Assembly (NCBI RefSeq): GCF_022458985.1
Contig: NC_061782.1
Span: 15,793,172 to 15,857,171, forward strand
Length of the DNA: 64,000 nucleotides
From: Mugil cephalus
Lineage: Eukaryota > Chordata > Actinopteri > Mugiliformes > Mugilidae
Direction of reading: 5' to 3'
The notes under the pieces were generated by a model, which saw only the letters and a program-made list of their open reading frames with translations, was not told where the DNA came from and did no database searches. Position numbers and translations under genes: made by a program. Shown here in pieces: positions 49,371-61,300 of this stretch; within the stretch, counting starts at the first letter, position 1, and every line of letters begins with the position of its first letter.

Positions 49371-49475
49371 GCAACAAATACAACTTGTACTTCATTTGAG
49401 ACGCTGGTAATGAGACTCTCACTCTGAAGTGTTTTTGTAAACTCATGACACGTATTGTGTGTGTTTCAAAGCGTA

Positions 49476-50358
49476 TTATTTGGTCGTGAAGTCCTCTTCT
49501 GTGCGGTCGTAGTGGAGAATGCCGTCCTCCAGACCAAAGAGATCTATGAGCTCAGACAGGTTGGCCTTCTGTCCTTCTACCGGGACATTTGACTGGAGCT
49601 CGTACAGCGCGGACTGGGCACAACTTCGCCACTTGTCAATCAGGGTTTGGAGCTGAGTTAAGTCATTCTAGGGAGAAAAAATAGGACACGTGTCACGTGA
49701 AACGACCGTTTTCAGTACATAAATACCACGTTGTACAATTTAAAAAGCAGCCAATACCTTGCTCCTGTACATTTTAACCATCTTGAGTCTCCGCACAGTC
49801 TCTGTTTTGTCTTTAACCTCCTTCCTGAGCTGTTGTACAAACTCTTCTGAAGGGAACTGTGCTGGTTCGGGAACAGGTCCAGGAAACTTCTCCCTCCCTG
49901 ATCTTGCCGCTTCACTTGTGTTTATGTCAACATCGTGCACGACGAGGGCAAGATTATTAACGACCTCCAGGGAATCTGTTGAAACTCGTCGGCCATCCTC
50001 CTCCAGCTCATCAACACAAAGGCGCTTGGCCACAGAGAGGGGTGAGGTGAAGGAGCGCCTCGATCTCTTCAGCCTCTCCTTCAGGGAGGAACTCAGTTTT
50101 GGATGATGCTGGGAAATGACAGGAAAGAAATAATCACGGGGGAAGTGTACAGACAGGTGATGATAATTAACTGCGGAGTGTGTTTTAAGACTCCACCCCA
50201 TCAAGTGAGATTACCTAAAAGTTAATCTCCAGAAAACTGACTTCATTCAAGCAGTATTGACTTACCTGGTCCTCTTTGTATTCATAGGGGCTCGTCTCAT
50301 GCGAGTTATAAGGTGAACAGCCAGGTTTTAATTTGGCAGATTTAGGAGTGATATCCAT
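49476..50358 (-). CDS. sfr1: SWI5-dependent homologous recombination repair protein 1
   Basis: Subunit of the SWI5-SFR1 complex that stabilises RAD51 filaments in recombination repair. Exons in transcript order: 50358-50266, 50108-49758, 49667-49476. They total 636 nt, 211 aa (human 245). The N-terminus is disordered and Ser/Pro/basic-rich (MDITPKSAKLKPG; LKERLKRSRRSFTSPLSVAKRL). The C-terminal conserved region starts with a coiled coil (EEFVQQLRKEVKDKTETVRR, then LKMVKMYRSK) that binds SWI5, followed by LIDKWRSCAQSALYELQS and the terminal block LSELIDLFGLEDGILHYDRTEEDF. These blocks match vertebrate SFR1. In both human and here the gene sits between COL17A1 and CFAP43 in the same relative orientation. 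The shorter N-terminus is normal variation for this fast-evolving protein. Start chosen as the first ATG joining exon 2 in phase. Confidence 0.9.
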
Positions 50359-50659
50359 TGGCGAAAACGACTTTGACTCGTGTAAACTAATGTTGTTCTT
50401 GCAACGGGAACACAGATTAAAATTTATGCTATTTTATGCCAATTTAGGGAAAATTAGTTAGTCCCGCAACAAGTACGAAAACACGCCTTTGGAAAAGAGA
50501 AACTAGCACGGATACTTATTCTTGAGTATTGATAAAAGTGTTCAAAATAACTCCCGAGCTGCCAACAGCCATCAATAAACCGGGAGTAAAATATAAAGAG
50601 GAGACGACGTGACAGTTTTGTTTTTCCGTATTTTTGCGGCGCAAAGCCGTCGAAGCTCC

Positions 50660-50715
50660 TGATTGGACAGAAGTTGACGACGCGTTACCGAAAGGGCTCT
50701 TGGGAGCTGTAGTTA
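50660..50715 (-). promoter_or_regulatory. Candidate sfr1 promoter motifs
   Basis: On the minus strand an inverted CCAAT box (ATTGG at 50,662-50,666) and ACTACAGCTCCC (50,702-50,713), which resembles the ACTACAATTCCC core bound by ZNF143/THAP11 in housekeeping promoters. They lie 300-355 bases upstream of the sfr1 ATG. The match is by eye and the transcription start is unknown. Confidence 0.35.
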
Positions 50716-50796
50716 TCGGCACAAACATAACGTTAGGTTATTTCTCGCTTTACATGGCATAGATTGTGTAAACTCTTACTTCTGTTCATGATAATG

Positions 50797-50888
<92 letters not shown>

Positions 50889-50922
50889 TTGTCTATCTGT
50901 CTGTCTATCTGTCTGTCTGTCT
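50797..50922. repeat. (ATCT)n tetranucleotide microsatellite
   Basis: About 90 bases of perfect CTAT/ATCT units followed by an imperfect GTCT-interrupted tail. It lies between the sfr1 promoter and the gene-free spacer and is probably highly polymorphic. Confidence 0.97.
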
Positions 50923-50924
50923 TA

Positions 50925-53900
50925 GAGAACCATTTTTGGGCAGCAGTGGGAGTAAATGGAGAAGCTTTTGTACTCAATGGAAATACAAGATAAAAGTTTT
51001 GTTTCCCCCCTTTGGCTAGTTTACAGGTCCAGTGTTACCCTGGTTACACGTGTTACCAAGGTCGAGTCACACTGTGAGTCACCTCTTCTCATTAGTTGAT
51101 TCACCTCTTTCGGGAGCTTTATTTAACTCCCTACAGACATTCACCATTTGTGGTCATTTCCAGACTTAAGTGTACTGATCATACTTTTTTTTTTTTTTAG
51201 TGCAGACATGAGGAGAAAGGGGAGAATTAAAACGTGATGCTGCCTGGACTTGAACGGCAGCACTTGGCAGTGTGATATTACACACCTCAGGGAACTGGGG
51301 ATTTTTTAGATTTCAAATGGATGAATCGTGCAGGGCTGAGAAAAGGAGATAATTACTATGTGAGAGTCAGAAAGCTGTTTCTTTGAATTCCAAAAAAAAA
51401 AAAAAAAAGCGTTTGAATTGCTGACATAAAATCCTTGGCTTGCTCATCTGCAGTGAACAGAAATTATGAGCAGTGGTATGAGTTTATAGAATCCAGAGGC
51501 TATGTGAGGCAGACAGAAAGTGGGGGTGTTTATCACTCGTGCCGTGTTGGTGTGGGCTATCAACTCCTGTCAAGATGTACATATGTGTCAGTAGTAAGAC
51601 ACTATTATCCACTTTAAATCTAATATTTTACTCTTCTAGACATATGTTGTCAAGAAGATTCAGCTTTTTGCCTCCTGTTTTTAGTAGAAGTGATGTTTGA
51701 TCTGCTCAGAAAATGTGCTTTACTTTGAATTCTCAGGTTAATTTTCATTTCTTTTGATACTCTTTGTTATGTTCCATCACAATTTAGATAATTTTTCTTT
51801 ACTGGGGTGCTGGGCTCATCTGTAACTGCTTTGTCATCTTGTCGGTTTAAATAAGCAGCAGCAGAAATGCCCATTAACTCAACACGTGGCTTAAACCAAC
51901 TGACATGCAGTGAATCTGAGGCATGGCATCATGTGTAAACTATATTTTTCCCAGCAGATATTTTAACTTGTAGAAGACAGGAAAAGATCTGATGTTATTA
52001 TTATAATTGGTCTAAAGACGACAGCACCCTGAAACTTAAGCCACTAAATGGATTTCAGCCATTTAAATTTTCGGCACTGCTCTCCTCCATTGGGACTGCA
52101 AAACGTCTGTCGTAATAATCTTAAAAATAAAGTGCTTTTTAAAATGTCAGTTCGACCTTTAGCCTAAACATTATCGTGCCAGTTAAAGATGATTGTGGTG
52201 ATTGCACATCTCTACTGAACATCCACCCAGAAAGAGAGATCACGGTCAAACCGGGTGAATCATGTCGACCACAAACCTAAAAACTTCCTAGAAGAAATTA
52301 TAGTCTTTTCATTTTGGGAAAAACAAATTTATTACGTGTCTCCACAGACTGCTAATCCTCCTGAAATGCTTTCTGACAGTGTTCTTGAACGTTTTCATTT
52401 ATTGTTCAGTTAATCTACTGATTATGTCAACTTCCTAAATACCAAAAAGACAAAAGAAAGCAGCCGCAGGTGTCTTCATAGTTTCAGGGGTTTTTTTTTT
52501 TTTTTTTTCAATGAATCAGTGCTCCAGTGTTCACTGGTTATTTTTCTCTCAGCAGTTTAAGCTCACCAGGTATAAAATCAGTTGAAAATTGGTTTAAAAA
52601 TAAACTGTTACGTGCGCTCACTAATGTCTCCCTGCACTTTCTCTGAGCCAAGTATCTGCAAGAAGAGCGCTCCTGGAATTTATTTATTGTACCGGAGAAG
52701 TTTAACTTGGACCGAAGCATGATGTCTATAAAAAGGCATCATAACGTACAACAAATCCCGTCGAATTCTTGACAGTCTGTTGGGTTTCTTGGAAAATGAT
52801 CTGTTATAGGTTACAATAAACAAACTGGAGAGAAACGACGCCTGGAGGAGATTTAACCTTACGGCTATGTTTCAAATACGGCCATTATCCACTCCATCAG
52901 CTGTCGCAGTGTAACAATTAGCAGTTGTTTGGTTCAGTGAATCATTTATGTCACATTATCCTGGTAAACCCTGTTTGATGAGCAACCGTTGCGCAACGTA
53001 ATGCCATTATCTGCCACTCGATGTGAACTTTAGAAAGCTGCAGCTCTCTTGCTTTAGAGAAATAACGAGGCCTTATCTGGGGAAGCTGTTATCCTCAACA
53101 CAAACAGGAGGGTGTCTCATCCAGAAGCCAGTCAGCTCCCTTTTTTCTTTTTTTTTCCTTTTTCACCACCCTGTTGCTTTCCGTTAAGTTTTGGCATCAT
53201 TCAGCCTCGCACATACATGTGAGCAGGGCAGCTCCTCCTCCGTTAAACTCTCCTTGGGGGCATTTGTTTTCCATCATTTGAGCAGATTAGAGTCACACTG
53301 GCTGTGAGTCATGCAGGCGAGGGTGGGTGGATGTCTATGCAGGGTGTGGTAGGTGAGGGAACCTACTGGCGCTTTGTGGCTGCTGCTGCTGGATTAAAGC
53401 ATCTAATTTAGCTCAAAACTGCATAAATGCAAATGAATGGATAGGGGAGTTTTATTATTATCATGCAGTCAAAACCGACGCTTGTGTCCTCTCATTTAGG
53501 GGTTGAGCTCGTGGTGGGAGTCTTCTCAAGCAGTGTCACATGAAAACTATCAAAAGCTGTAGAGAGCAGTAGGTGGAACAGCTGCACAAACATTAGCCAT
53601 TCTGGTGCAAAGATGAGTCAGTTAAAGGTACTTTGACAAAGACATAGAGACATTAAACTGGGTATTTTTTTTTTCTTTTTTAAATGGTTATGTAATAACA
53701 AAGTGGCTGTAACCAGAGCATTCAAGGTTCAGTTTCTCATTCCAATATGTGCACCAGATGTGTTCCAGCTGATGGGTTTGCTGTAGACCAGCAAAGACCC
53801 TGAATTGTTTGCAGTGGTGCCCAAAACGAAAGAAACGCAGCAAAAAAAAAAAAAATCCCACCTCCCAAATCAATCCTTTACCACCTCCTCCACAAAACTT

Positions 53901-54000
53901 TCACAAAAAGTGGAAAGCAAAGCAGTTAAGCAGCAGCAGCAGCAACAGGAGGAGTTCATCTCTCTCTCCCCTTTTCTCCCTCTCTCTCTCTTTTTTCTTT
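50925..54000. other. sfr1-col17a1 spacer
   Basis: Non-coding, AT-rich DNA upstream of col17a1. Homopolymer runs occur near 51,185 (T), 51,391 (A) and 52,491 (T). No coding exon, RNA gene or clear mobile element seen. The 52,860-53,440 part is repeat-poor and may be regulatory, which only a cross-species alignment could show. Confidence 0.55.
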
Positions 54001-54199
54001 TTTCTCAGTCGACGACTATCTTTGTCTGCAGGGCTGAGACTGAAAACTTAATTGGATCCCTGCAGGCGCTCCTTTTCCCTTTTAAAACTCGGATTTTCTC
54101 GCCGTCTCCTTCTACACCTGCCTTGCCAAGCTGCAGCGCTCCTGATTGGGCGCGGCTGGGCTCCGTGCCCAAATCTCTGTTTTGACTTGCCTGGGAAAC

Positions 54200-54336
54200 T
54201 TGAGCAAAAAGGCACAAAAGGACGGAGGACCGTATAGTAACATCCCTGCGCGTCCGTCAGCTTCGCGCAGATTGTTCCTGCAGTCGGTGCGTCCAGAGAG
54301 GAGTTTGACTGATAACTTGTTCGAGGTTGGCTGAAG
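54200..54336 (+). other. col17a1: Probable 5' non-coding exon of col17a1
   Basis: GC-richer sequence ending in the donor GGCTGAAG|GTACGG at 54,336. It pairs with an acceptor (ctcagCAG) just before 55,370 that leads into the start-codon exon. Upstream there is an inverted CCAAT plus GC box (GATTGGGCGCGGC, about 54,144-54,156). The 5' end is unknown. This is inference from splice sites and position. Confidence 0.4.
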
Positions 54337-55379
54337 GTACGGACTTTAACAACACAGAATAGGCACCGGAATAACCTGGAGACTACTTTAAAAAGTTGTT
54401 GTTGTTGGATGTTAGGGATGTTTTCTTCCCACCTGGCCGCTGCATCTCTGCACTAACAACTGCATCCTGGGAGTTTGGTGATGGGCTGTCAAGTTATTTA
54501 TTTTATTTTTATTTAACAGGCCTGACTTGCTTTAAGTCCTCTGCAAACCTTTTATGAGTTTCTTCTCGCCTTGTTTGTAAAATCCGGTGGGGGATTTTTG
54601 GGATCGTTTTCCACTTAGGATAGTTTTACATCTGCTTTTTGCTTGTGCTATTTACATCCGTCTAAATATACTGGCCACAGGATCTGGCCTGGCTGTTGCA
54701 AGAAGCTTTATTTGACATCAACCTTTTATGTTTGCCGTTGAGATCAGGTTCAGGCATTAACAGTTAACTTCATGGGCATTAAATTAGATTAGACTGAGAA
54801 ATATTTACCTTTGTCACAGATTATTAAAAGTGTTAAGTCAAAGTGTGCCGCAGATGAAGCACATGCGGTTAAATGTCCTTGGCTGGAAGGGTGCGGTGAG
54901 AGGAAGGTCTTTCAGAGCTGTGCAGTGATCCGCTGCTCCTTTTGTCCTTTTGTCAGGCTGCTCTTGAAAGACACAAAAGTAAACACAAAGTCTGCTGAAA
55001 TCTATAGGTGATGTGTTTCAGCATTTTTTTTTTTTTTTTTTTTCTTTTTTGTGGCATCTGTATTCCCTCAAACCCGCCCCTGTGGTCACTCCTTCACTGG
55101 GGTCACATTGCTCAAGAGACAAACTGGAGATTTGAAAGTATTTGATTGTGGTTTTTTCAAAAGTAATCAGATCATGAGACTGACAAGATGACGTTTGCGA
55201 AACAGTAAACAAGCAGCCCGACCTTTAACCCCAGTCTTTCTTGGCATAACTGTTTGTCCTTGCCTCCTTCAAATGTTTATTAAAATGCCATTTAACCACA
55301 ATTAAGGGCCAAACAGCTGACAGTGAAATCCACGTGACTGTGGCCAATATTTTATCATCGTCTCAGCAGATAAGATGGG

Positions 55380-58300
55380 ATGGACGAGTTAACAAGGCAG
55401 ATGGACATCTCGGGAGAAAAGGGTGAGATTTCTGGACTTGCTCATTGAGTTTTGACTTTGCGGACAGACAAACAAACACAGTTATATGCTAATGTATAAA
55501 GACAGTTTGGGTTTTATTTATGTGCCACTGGTTGATGTGCTTGAATTTACGTTGCACAAAGCCTCAAACTAAATGGTTTTCAAAAACCAGTGTCCCACGT
55601 TCCACAGAGCCTTACATAATCCTTTACCTTGGTGATGGTTTTGTCTCTCTTTTTTTCGGGGGGGCTTACGGTCACTAACATCGCGGCATGCCTTCACTCG
55701 TCTCAGTTTTCATTTCTCAGGGTGTAAATCATCCCCTGGGTTTCCCTCCACGGCTAAATTTTACAGCGTGGCTCATCTTGCCCTTTCGACACAAGAGAAA
55801 AATAGCAGCGTCAAGCCCGGCCCCGATTATACGTTTGACGTTAAGTGAGACAAACGCACGGTCCACTGTCCCCTCGTCTCAAATGTCGCTTCTAAAACAA
55901 AGCGTTTAAACTTTACCCGTGCTGCTCTTTTCAAACTACGAGTTACAATATTCTTTACAGAACAGAAAGAAGGGTTTGAGAAGATCATAAGGAAAAAAAC
56001 AAACAAAGTTGTAAGTGCTTTTTTATGCACCGAATAGCCTTGACCCTGAAAGACACAGAAATCCCTAAAAGGAAGAGGGACAGTAGAGATGAGAAGAGAG
56101 GGGAGGCGGAGGAGGTCAGGAGCAAAAAGGCAGTGTGAAATTGAAATGGAATTCACATTATCTCCAACTGAAGCCAGTAAAAGTGGCCAGGCTGCAGCAG
56201 GGGAACAACAGCCTCCTGGTGGAAGAAGAAAGTTATTGGTATCAATTATCCACACCTATAATTTAGACAAACTTCTGCCTGTTTTTTTTTTTTTTTTTCT
56301 TTTTACTTGCTGTGCCTGTTTATTTTGAGGAGCTTTGATTTGACAGATCCAAGTGAGAATTTGTAAAAATCCAAATTGAGACTGAAGGTTTGTTAATGAA
56401 CTTACGGTTTGTAACACCACACGGTGCCATAACGACTGAATCATCTCAGGAACGACTGGCTACACGTGGAGGCCTCAGGATGAACCAGAAATGAAAACCA
56501 AAACTGTGATGCCCCCTCAAAAAAGACCGACATATACCCACATAATACTCCTACGTGACGCTTTAGTTGTTAATTTTCACGATTGGATCTTGATTCGTCT
56601 CAACAAGTCCGCTTTGTTTAGTGTTCAGAAATGTTGGCAGCAGTTAGTCACGTTTGATTTAAGTTTGATCCTTTGCTACTGATGGTTTTATTATACGAGT
56701 AGTAAATCATTTAACCCTCGTCACTGATAAGAACAACATTAAGGTGAAAAGTGTCTCAGGGTTTTGTCGTCGTTAGTTAAAACATTTGTGAAGTGCTCAG
56801 TAAACAGATATAAATGTCTTATTTTAAGTGTGCAGGTTTGAATGTTTGTAATTAACAAATACAGAATGATTCATTAAGGCTGTAAATCACAAGATTTTAC
56901 ACAAAAGGTCAGAGGAGGATAAACCAATTTCCTGAGCTGACCCTAGTAATGTTATTAAAAGACTCGTTTATGCTGCGTATACACTGTTGTGAAAAAGTCT
57001 TGGACCCCTCCCTGATTTCTTCCTGGTTTGTCACACTTAAATGTTTCACATCATCAAACTAATTTAAATATCAGTCAAATATAACACAAGTAAACACAAA
57101 ATGCACTTTTTAAATTAAGGTTTTCATTATTAAGGGAACATAAAATCCAAACCTACATGGCCCTGTGTGAAAAAGTGATTGTCCTCTAAACCTCATAACT
57201 GGTCGGACGAGCCTCAGCAGCAACAGCTGTAATTAAGTGTTAACTGATAACTTGCAATGAGTCTTTTCCAGCATTGTGGAGGAATTTTGTTCCACTCATC
57301 TTTACAGATCGTTGTAATTCAGCCACATTGGAGGGTTTTTGAGCATGAACCACCTTGTTAAGGCGTCAGTAGGACTCAGTTCAGAACTTTGACTAGGCCA
57401 CTACAAAGTCTTCATTTTGTTTCTCTTCATCACTTGCTGGTGTGTTTGGGATCATTATCCTGCTGCAGAACCCAAGTTCTCTTCAGCTTGAGGTTATGAA
57501 CAGATAGTCAGACTTTCTCCTTCAGGATTTTTTGGTAGACAGCAGAATTCATGGTTTCTCAGCAAGTCTTCCAGGTCCTGATGCAACAGAACAGCCCCAG
57601 ACCGTCACACCACCACCATCAGATTATATTGTCGCCATAATGTTCTATTTCTGAAATGATGTGTCACTTTTACACCAGATGTAATGGGACACACACCCTC
57701 CAACGAGTTCAACTTCAGTCTGTTAGTCCACAGAGTGTTTTCCCCAAGTCATCAAGGGATGATCATTGGGATCATCAAGATGTTTTCTGGCCAAACTGAG
57801 ACGAGCATTTATGTTCCTTTTGCTCAGCAATGGTTTTGGTCTTGAACTCTGACCTACAATACAGACCATTTTAGCCCAGTCTCTTTCTTATGGTGGAGTC
57901 ATGAACACTGACCTCAACAGAGCCAACTGAGGCCTGCAGTTCTTTGGATGTTGTTGTGGGGCCTTTTGTGACCCCTTGGGGTGATTTTGGTCAACCGACC
58001 ACTCCAGGGAAGGTTCAGCACTGTTCCATGTTTTCACCATTTGTGGATAACTGTGGTTCACTGGAGTCCCAAAGCTTTAGAAATGGCTTTCAAACTGATA
58101 GATCTCACTTACATTCTTTCTCATTTGCTCCTGAATTTCTTTAAATCTCTGCATGATGTCCAGCTTTTGAGGGTCTTTTGGTCTACTTCTCTTTGTCAGG
58201 CAGCTCCCATTTAAGTGATGTCTTGATTGAGAACAGGTGTGGCAGTAATCACCCCTGGGCGTGACTAGAGAAACTGAACTCAGATGTGGTAAACCACAGT

Positions 58301-61300
58301 TAAGTTTGTTTTAAAAGGGCCTCCTAGGTTTGGATTTTTTCCCCCCTCATAATATAATCCTTTGTTTGAAAACTACATCGTGTGTTTACTTGTGCTCCCT
58401 TTGACTAATATCTAAAATTGTCTAATGAACTGAATCATTTTAAGTGTGTGACACACATGCAAAAAATATTAGAAATCAGGAAGGGAGCCAACACTTTTTT
58501 GCACCGCTGTAAATCCTTTTCTTAGTACGTGTTAGTGAAATCGAAGCCGCGGTAACGAGGTGGAGCCACCTCTGTGACATTAATTCAAACTTCCGTTTTA
58601 AAGCTCAGCTGTCAGCTGCTATCAACATATAGGAGTCACCGTAGCAGCTCCCATGATGATAGACATATGGACATAAACACAGTGTGCACAGTGATGATCA
58701 TCTTTCTTTCCATCAGTTGTGACAGAAACCATAACCTCCACAACCAGGCTGACTTCCCTCCCACCCAGTGAGTCTCTCTTCATCCTTCCATGCCAGTAAT
58801 TGTGAACCGAAAGCATAATTCAGTAATCACAGCCGACCGGCTCTGAGGGAAGTACCCCATGAGTAACGGCGTCCTCCTTGTTTTGCTCTGTGTCTTCTCG
58901 TTGCTAGAGGGAACCAGCGGATCAAATCACAGGAATATGTCCAGCGGTGTCGGAGGGCTGGGCTTGGAGAAAAATGTCTTTACCCAGAGCAGCAACGGAA
59001 CCTACTTCTCTTCAAGTGAGAGCAAATTTCCACTCGTGGCCCAAAACTGGGGAAGCTGTGGCTTTGTCTTCGGGGCAGAGTTTTGAGAAGTGTGGTATTT
59101 ATAACCCCTGGTAGAAGGAAAGAGTTGAGGGTTTGAGAGGGTTTTGTTTGAAGAAATTTGTTTTATTTCCTTTTCTTATGTGAAATTAGAAATACCCCTT
59201 CACAAGAAAAAGTCCTGCATTACACATGAACCTAAAGTGTTATCATCATGTAGCCTGAGAGCGACTGAGTACACACTTCAGGTACTTTATGACGGTGAAA
59301 TAATCTCACTCTATACTTCTGCTCCGCAGCACCTTATCAGGGAACATTGTCCTCTTTCTTTTATTGCTCTTTAATTACTTGGCGGGTATAACTTTGTACT
59401 TTCTACAAATAAAAACTAATGTGCAGGAGATTTATATTTTAACATAATACAACATAAGATACCTTCAATGATCACCACACAAGGAATTCATGATGACAGA
59501 GCAGCAGTGCAACAAGAGACAGCAGGAAAGAAATATCTCTGCTTTCTTATTGAAAGTTAGTTGAGTAATCCATTTGTCCACTGACAGCAAATTAAATGGG
59601 AAACTATTTTGGTTATATTTCTGATGACATGAGCTAAACATGCAACCACTGTTATTGTCAGAAACAGCCCGTAGCTTCCTTTTATTTCATATGATATGCA
59701 TCTGTAAAGAAACTGTGTTGTTTTAATAATAATAATAATAATTAATTATATTAAAAAAACATAAAAAGTAAAAGTCAGTGTTGGATAACTTCTAATTGTT
59801 TCCTTTAGACTGCTCCCGTTGCTTTATGCACTGGAGGTCAGCTCAATATGTACAATGGAAAACTTCAGTCTAAATTGATTTTTTTTTTTGCATTTTCTTT
59901 GCAAATCAGTGCAGGAAATCAAAAATAACTTGTCCGCTTCGCCCCTCCAGCCTCCGTAGGCGTGAACACCGGTAGCTACAGCTCCTCCTCGGGTATCTAC
60001 ATCGGAGGAGACTCCTCAGGTGGAGGCGAAGGAGGGAGCTACATCGATGGAGAAGAGTACGGGAGTGGAGGAGGAGGAGCGGGGAGCTGCGAGAGCACCA
60101 GCTACCTTTTGGGCTCAGGAGGAGGAGGAGGAGGAGGTGGAGGAGGTGGTGGGAGCAGCAGTTATCTTGTGAGCTCTGTAGGAGGAGGAGGAGGAGGAGG
60201 CGGGGGGAGCAGCAGCAGCAGTTATCACGTGAGCTCTGTGTCAAAGGTCAGGTCCAGCTCGTCCGGGGGTACCAGGAGAACCCAGACTGCTGGCTCATCA
60301 GGAGGACTGTCGCCAGGTTTCCGAGAGAGGAAGATCATATCCAGCCGCTCAGGAGGTTATGACGGTGAGGTCCTATTAATAAAACAGGGGCTGCACACTT
60401 GGTATCAGAGCTGCCTGAACCAGGAGCTTGAAGGAAGCTGCTGGGCTCAGCTCAGAGGTGGGGTTTACACGTCTATTGTGTTTCTTCTTCTTAGGAAGTT
60501 CCAGCGCTAACTCCTCTCCAGAACTAACACGCAAAGACTATGGAAACTATTGTAAGAGGGAATGATTGCACTTACTTATTCCACAATAAAGACACGTCTG
60601 TGTGTATTTGTGTTTATGTGTCTGTTTTTCTTTCAGGCTCCAGTGCCACACGAGGGAGGAGCGAAAGCAGAGGTATTCAATAGCCCACCCCCCACTCCTT
60701 CCCCACCCTTCATTATTTCTAAGCCATCTGAATTCCAAATTGTCCCCAGTCACTTTTTATTAAATCAGGATTCCTTTGTCCATTGTGTGTTATGATTTTT
60801 TTTTTTTTTTTCCAGAGAGCGAGATCCGAGCCAGGCTCCAAAGTGCCTCCCCCTCTGCCTCCAGATGTAAGACCACTCGACCCATTGGCCGTCGTTATGC
60901 AATCGCCCATAAAGCGACAAAGCATCTTTCATCTCTGTGTGCATTGAATTACGCTGCTGTCAAATCCTTTGGCTCGTTATTCAGTATATCGTGAATTCAC
61001 TTCCCACATGCAAGTTTCCGCGAAAAGCCCAATTAGTAACACATGTGCCGTTTAGTCCCTCCAACATGCTGCAACAGCAACGCGAGGAGGGCCCGTGTTT
61101 GAGCTGGGAGGAATGTACATTTGTTTGCATTGCGTTCATGTGTGGAACAAGCCATGGAGCAGATCTGTGGTGGCAGAAACGGCACACATGAGTCACCGTG
61201 CGCACCGCCTCCTGTTTTGAACCAAAACTGTTGAGGTTTTTATTTTTACCCGTTGCTCCCCCTGCTGATCGGAGTCTGTAACTGCTGTTTTTTAATCCAC

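Noticed and set aside
59906-60244. Antisense 112-codon Leu/Ser/Cys-rich frame
   Set aside because: Generated by the reverse of the GGA/AGC repeats in col17a1 exon 4.
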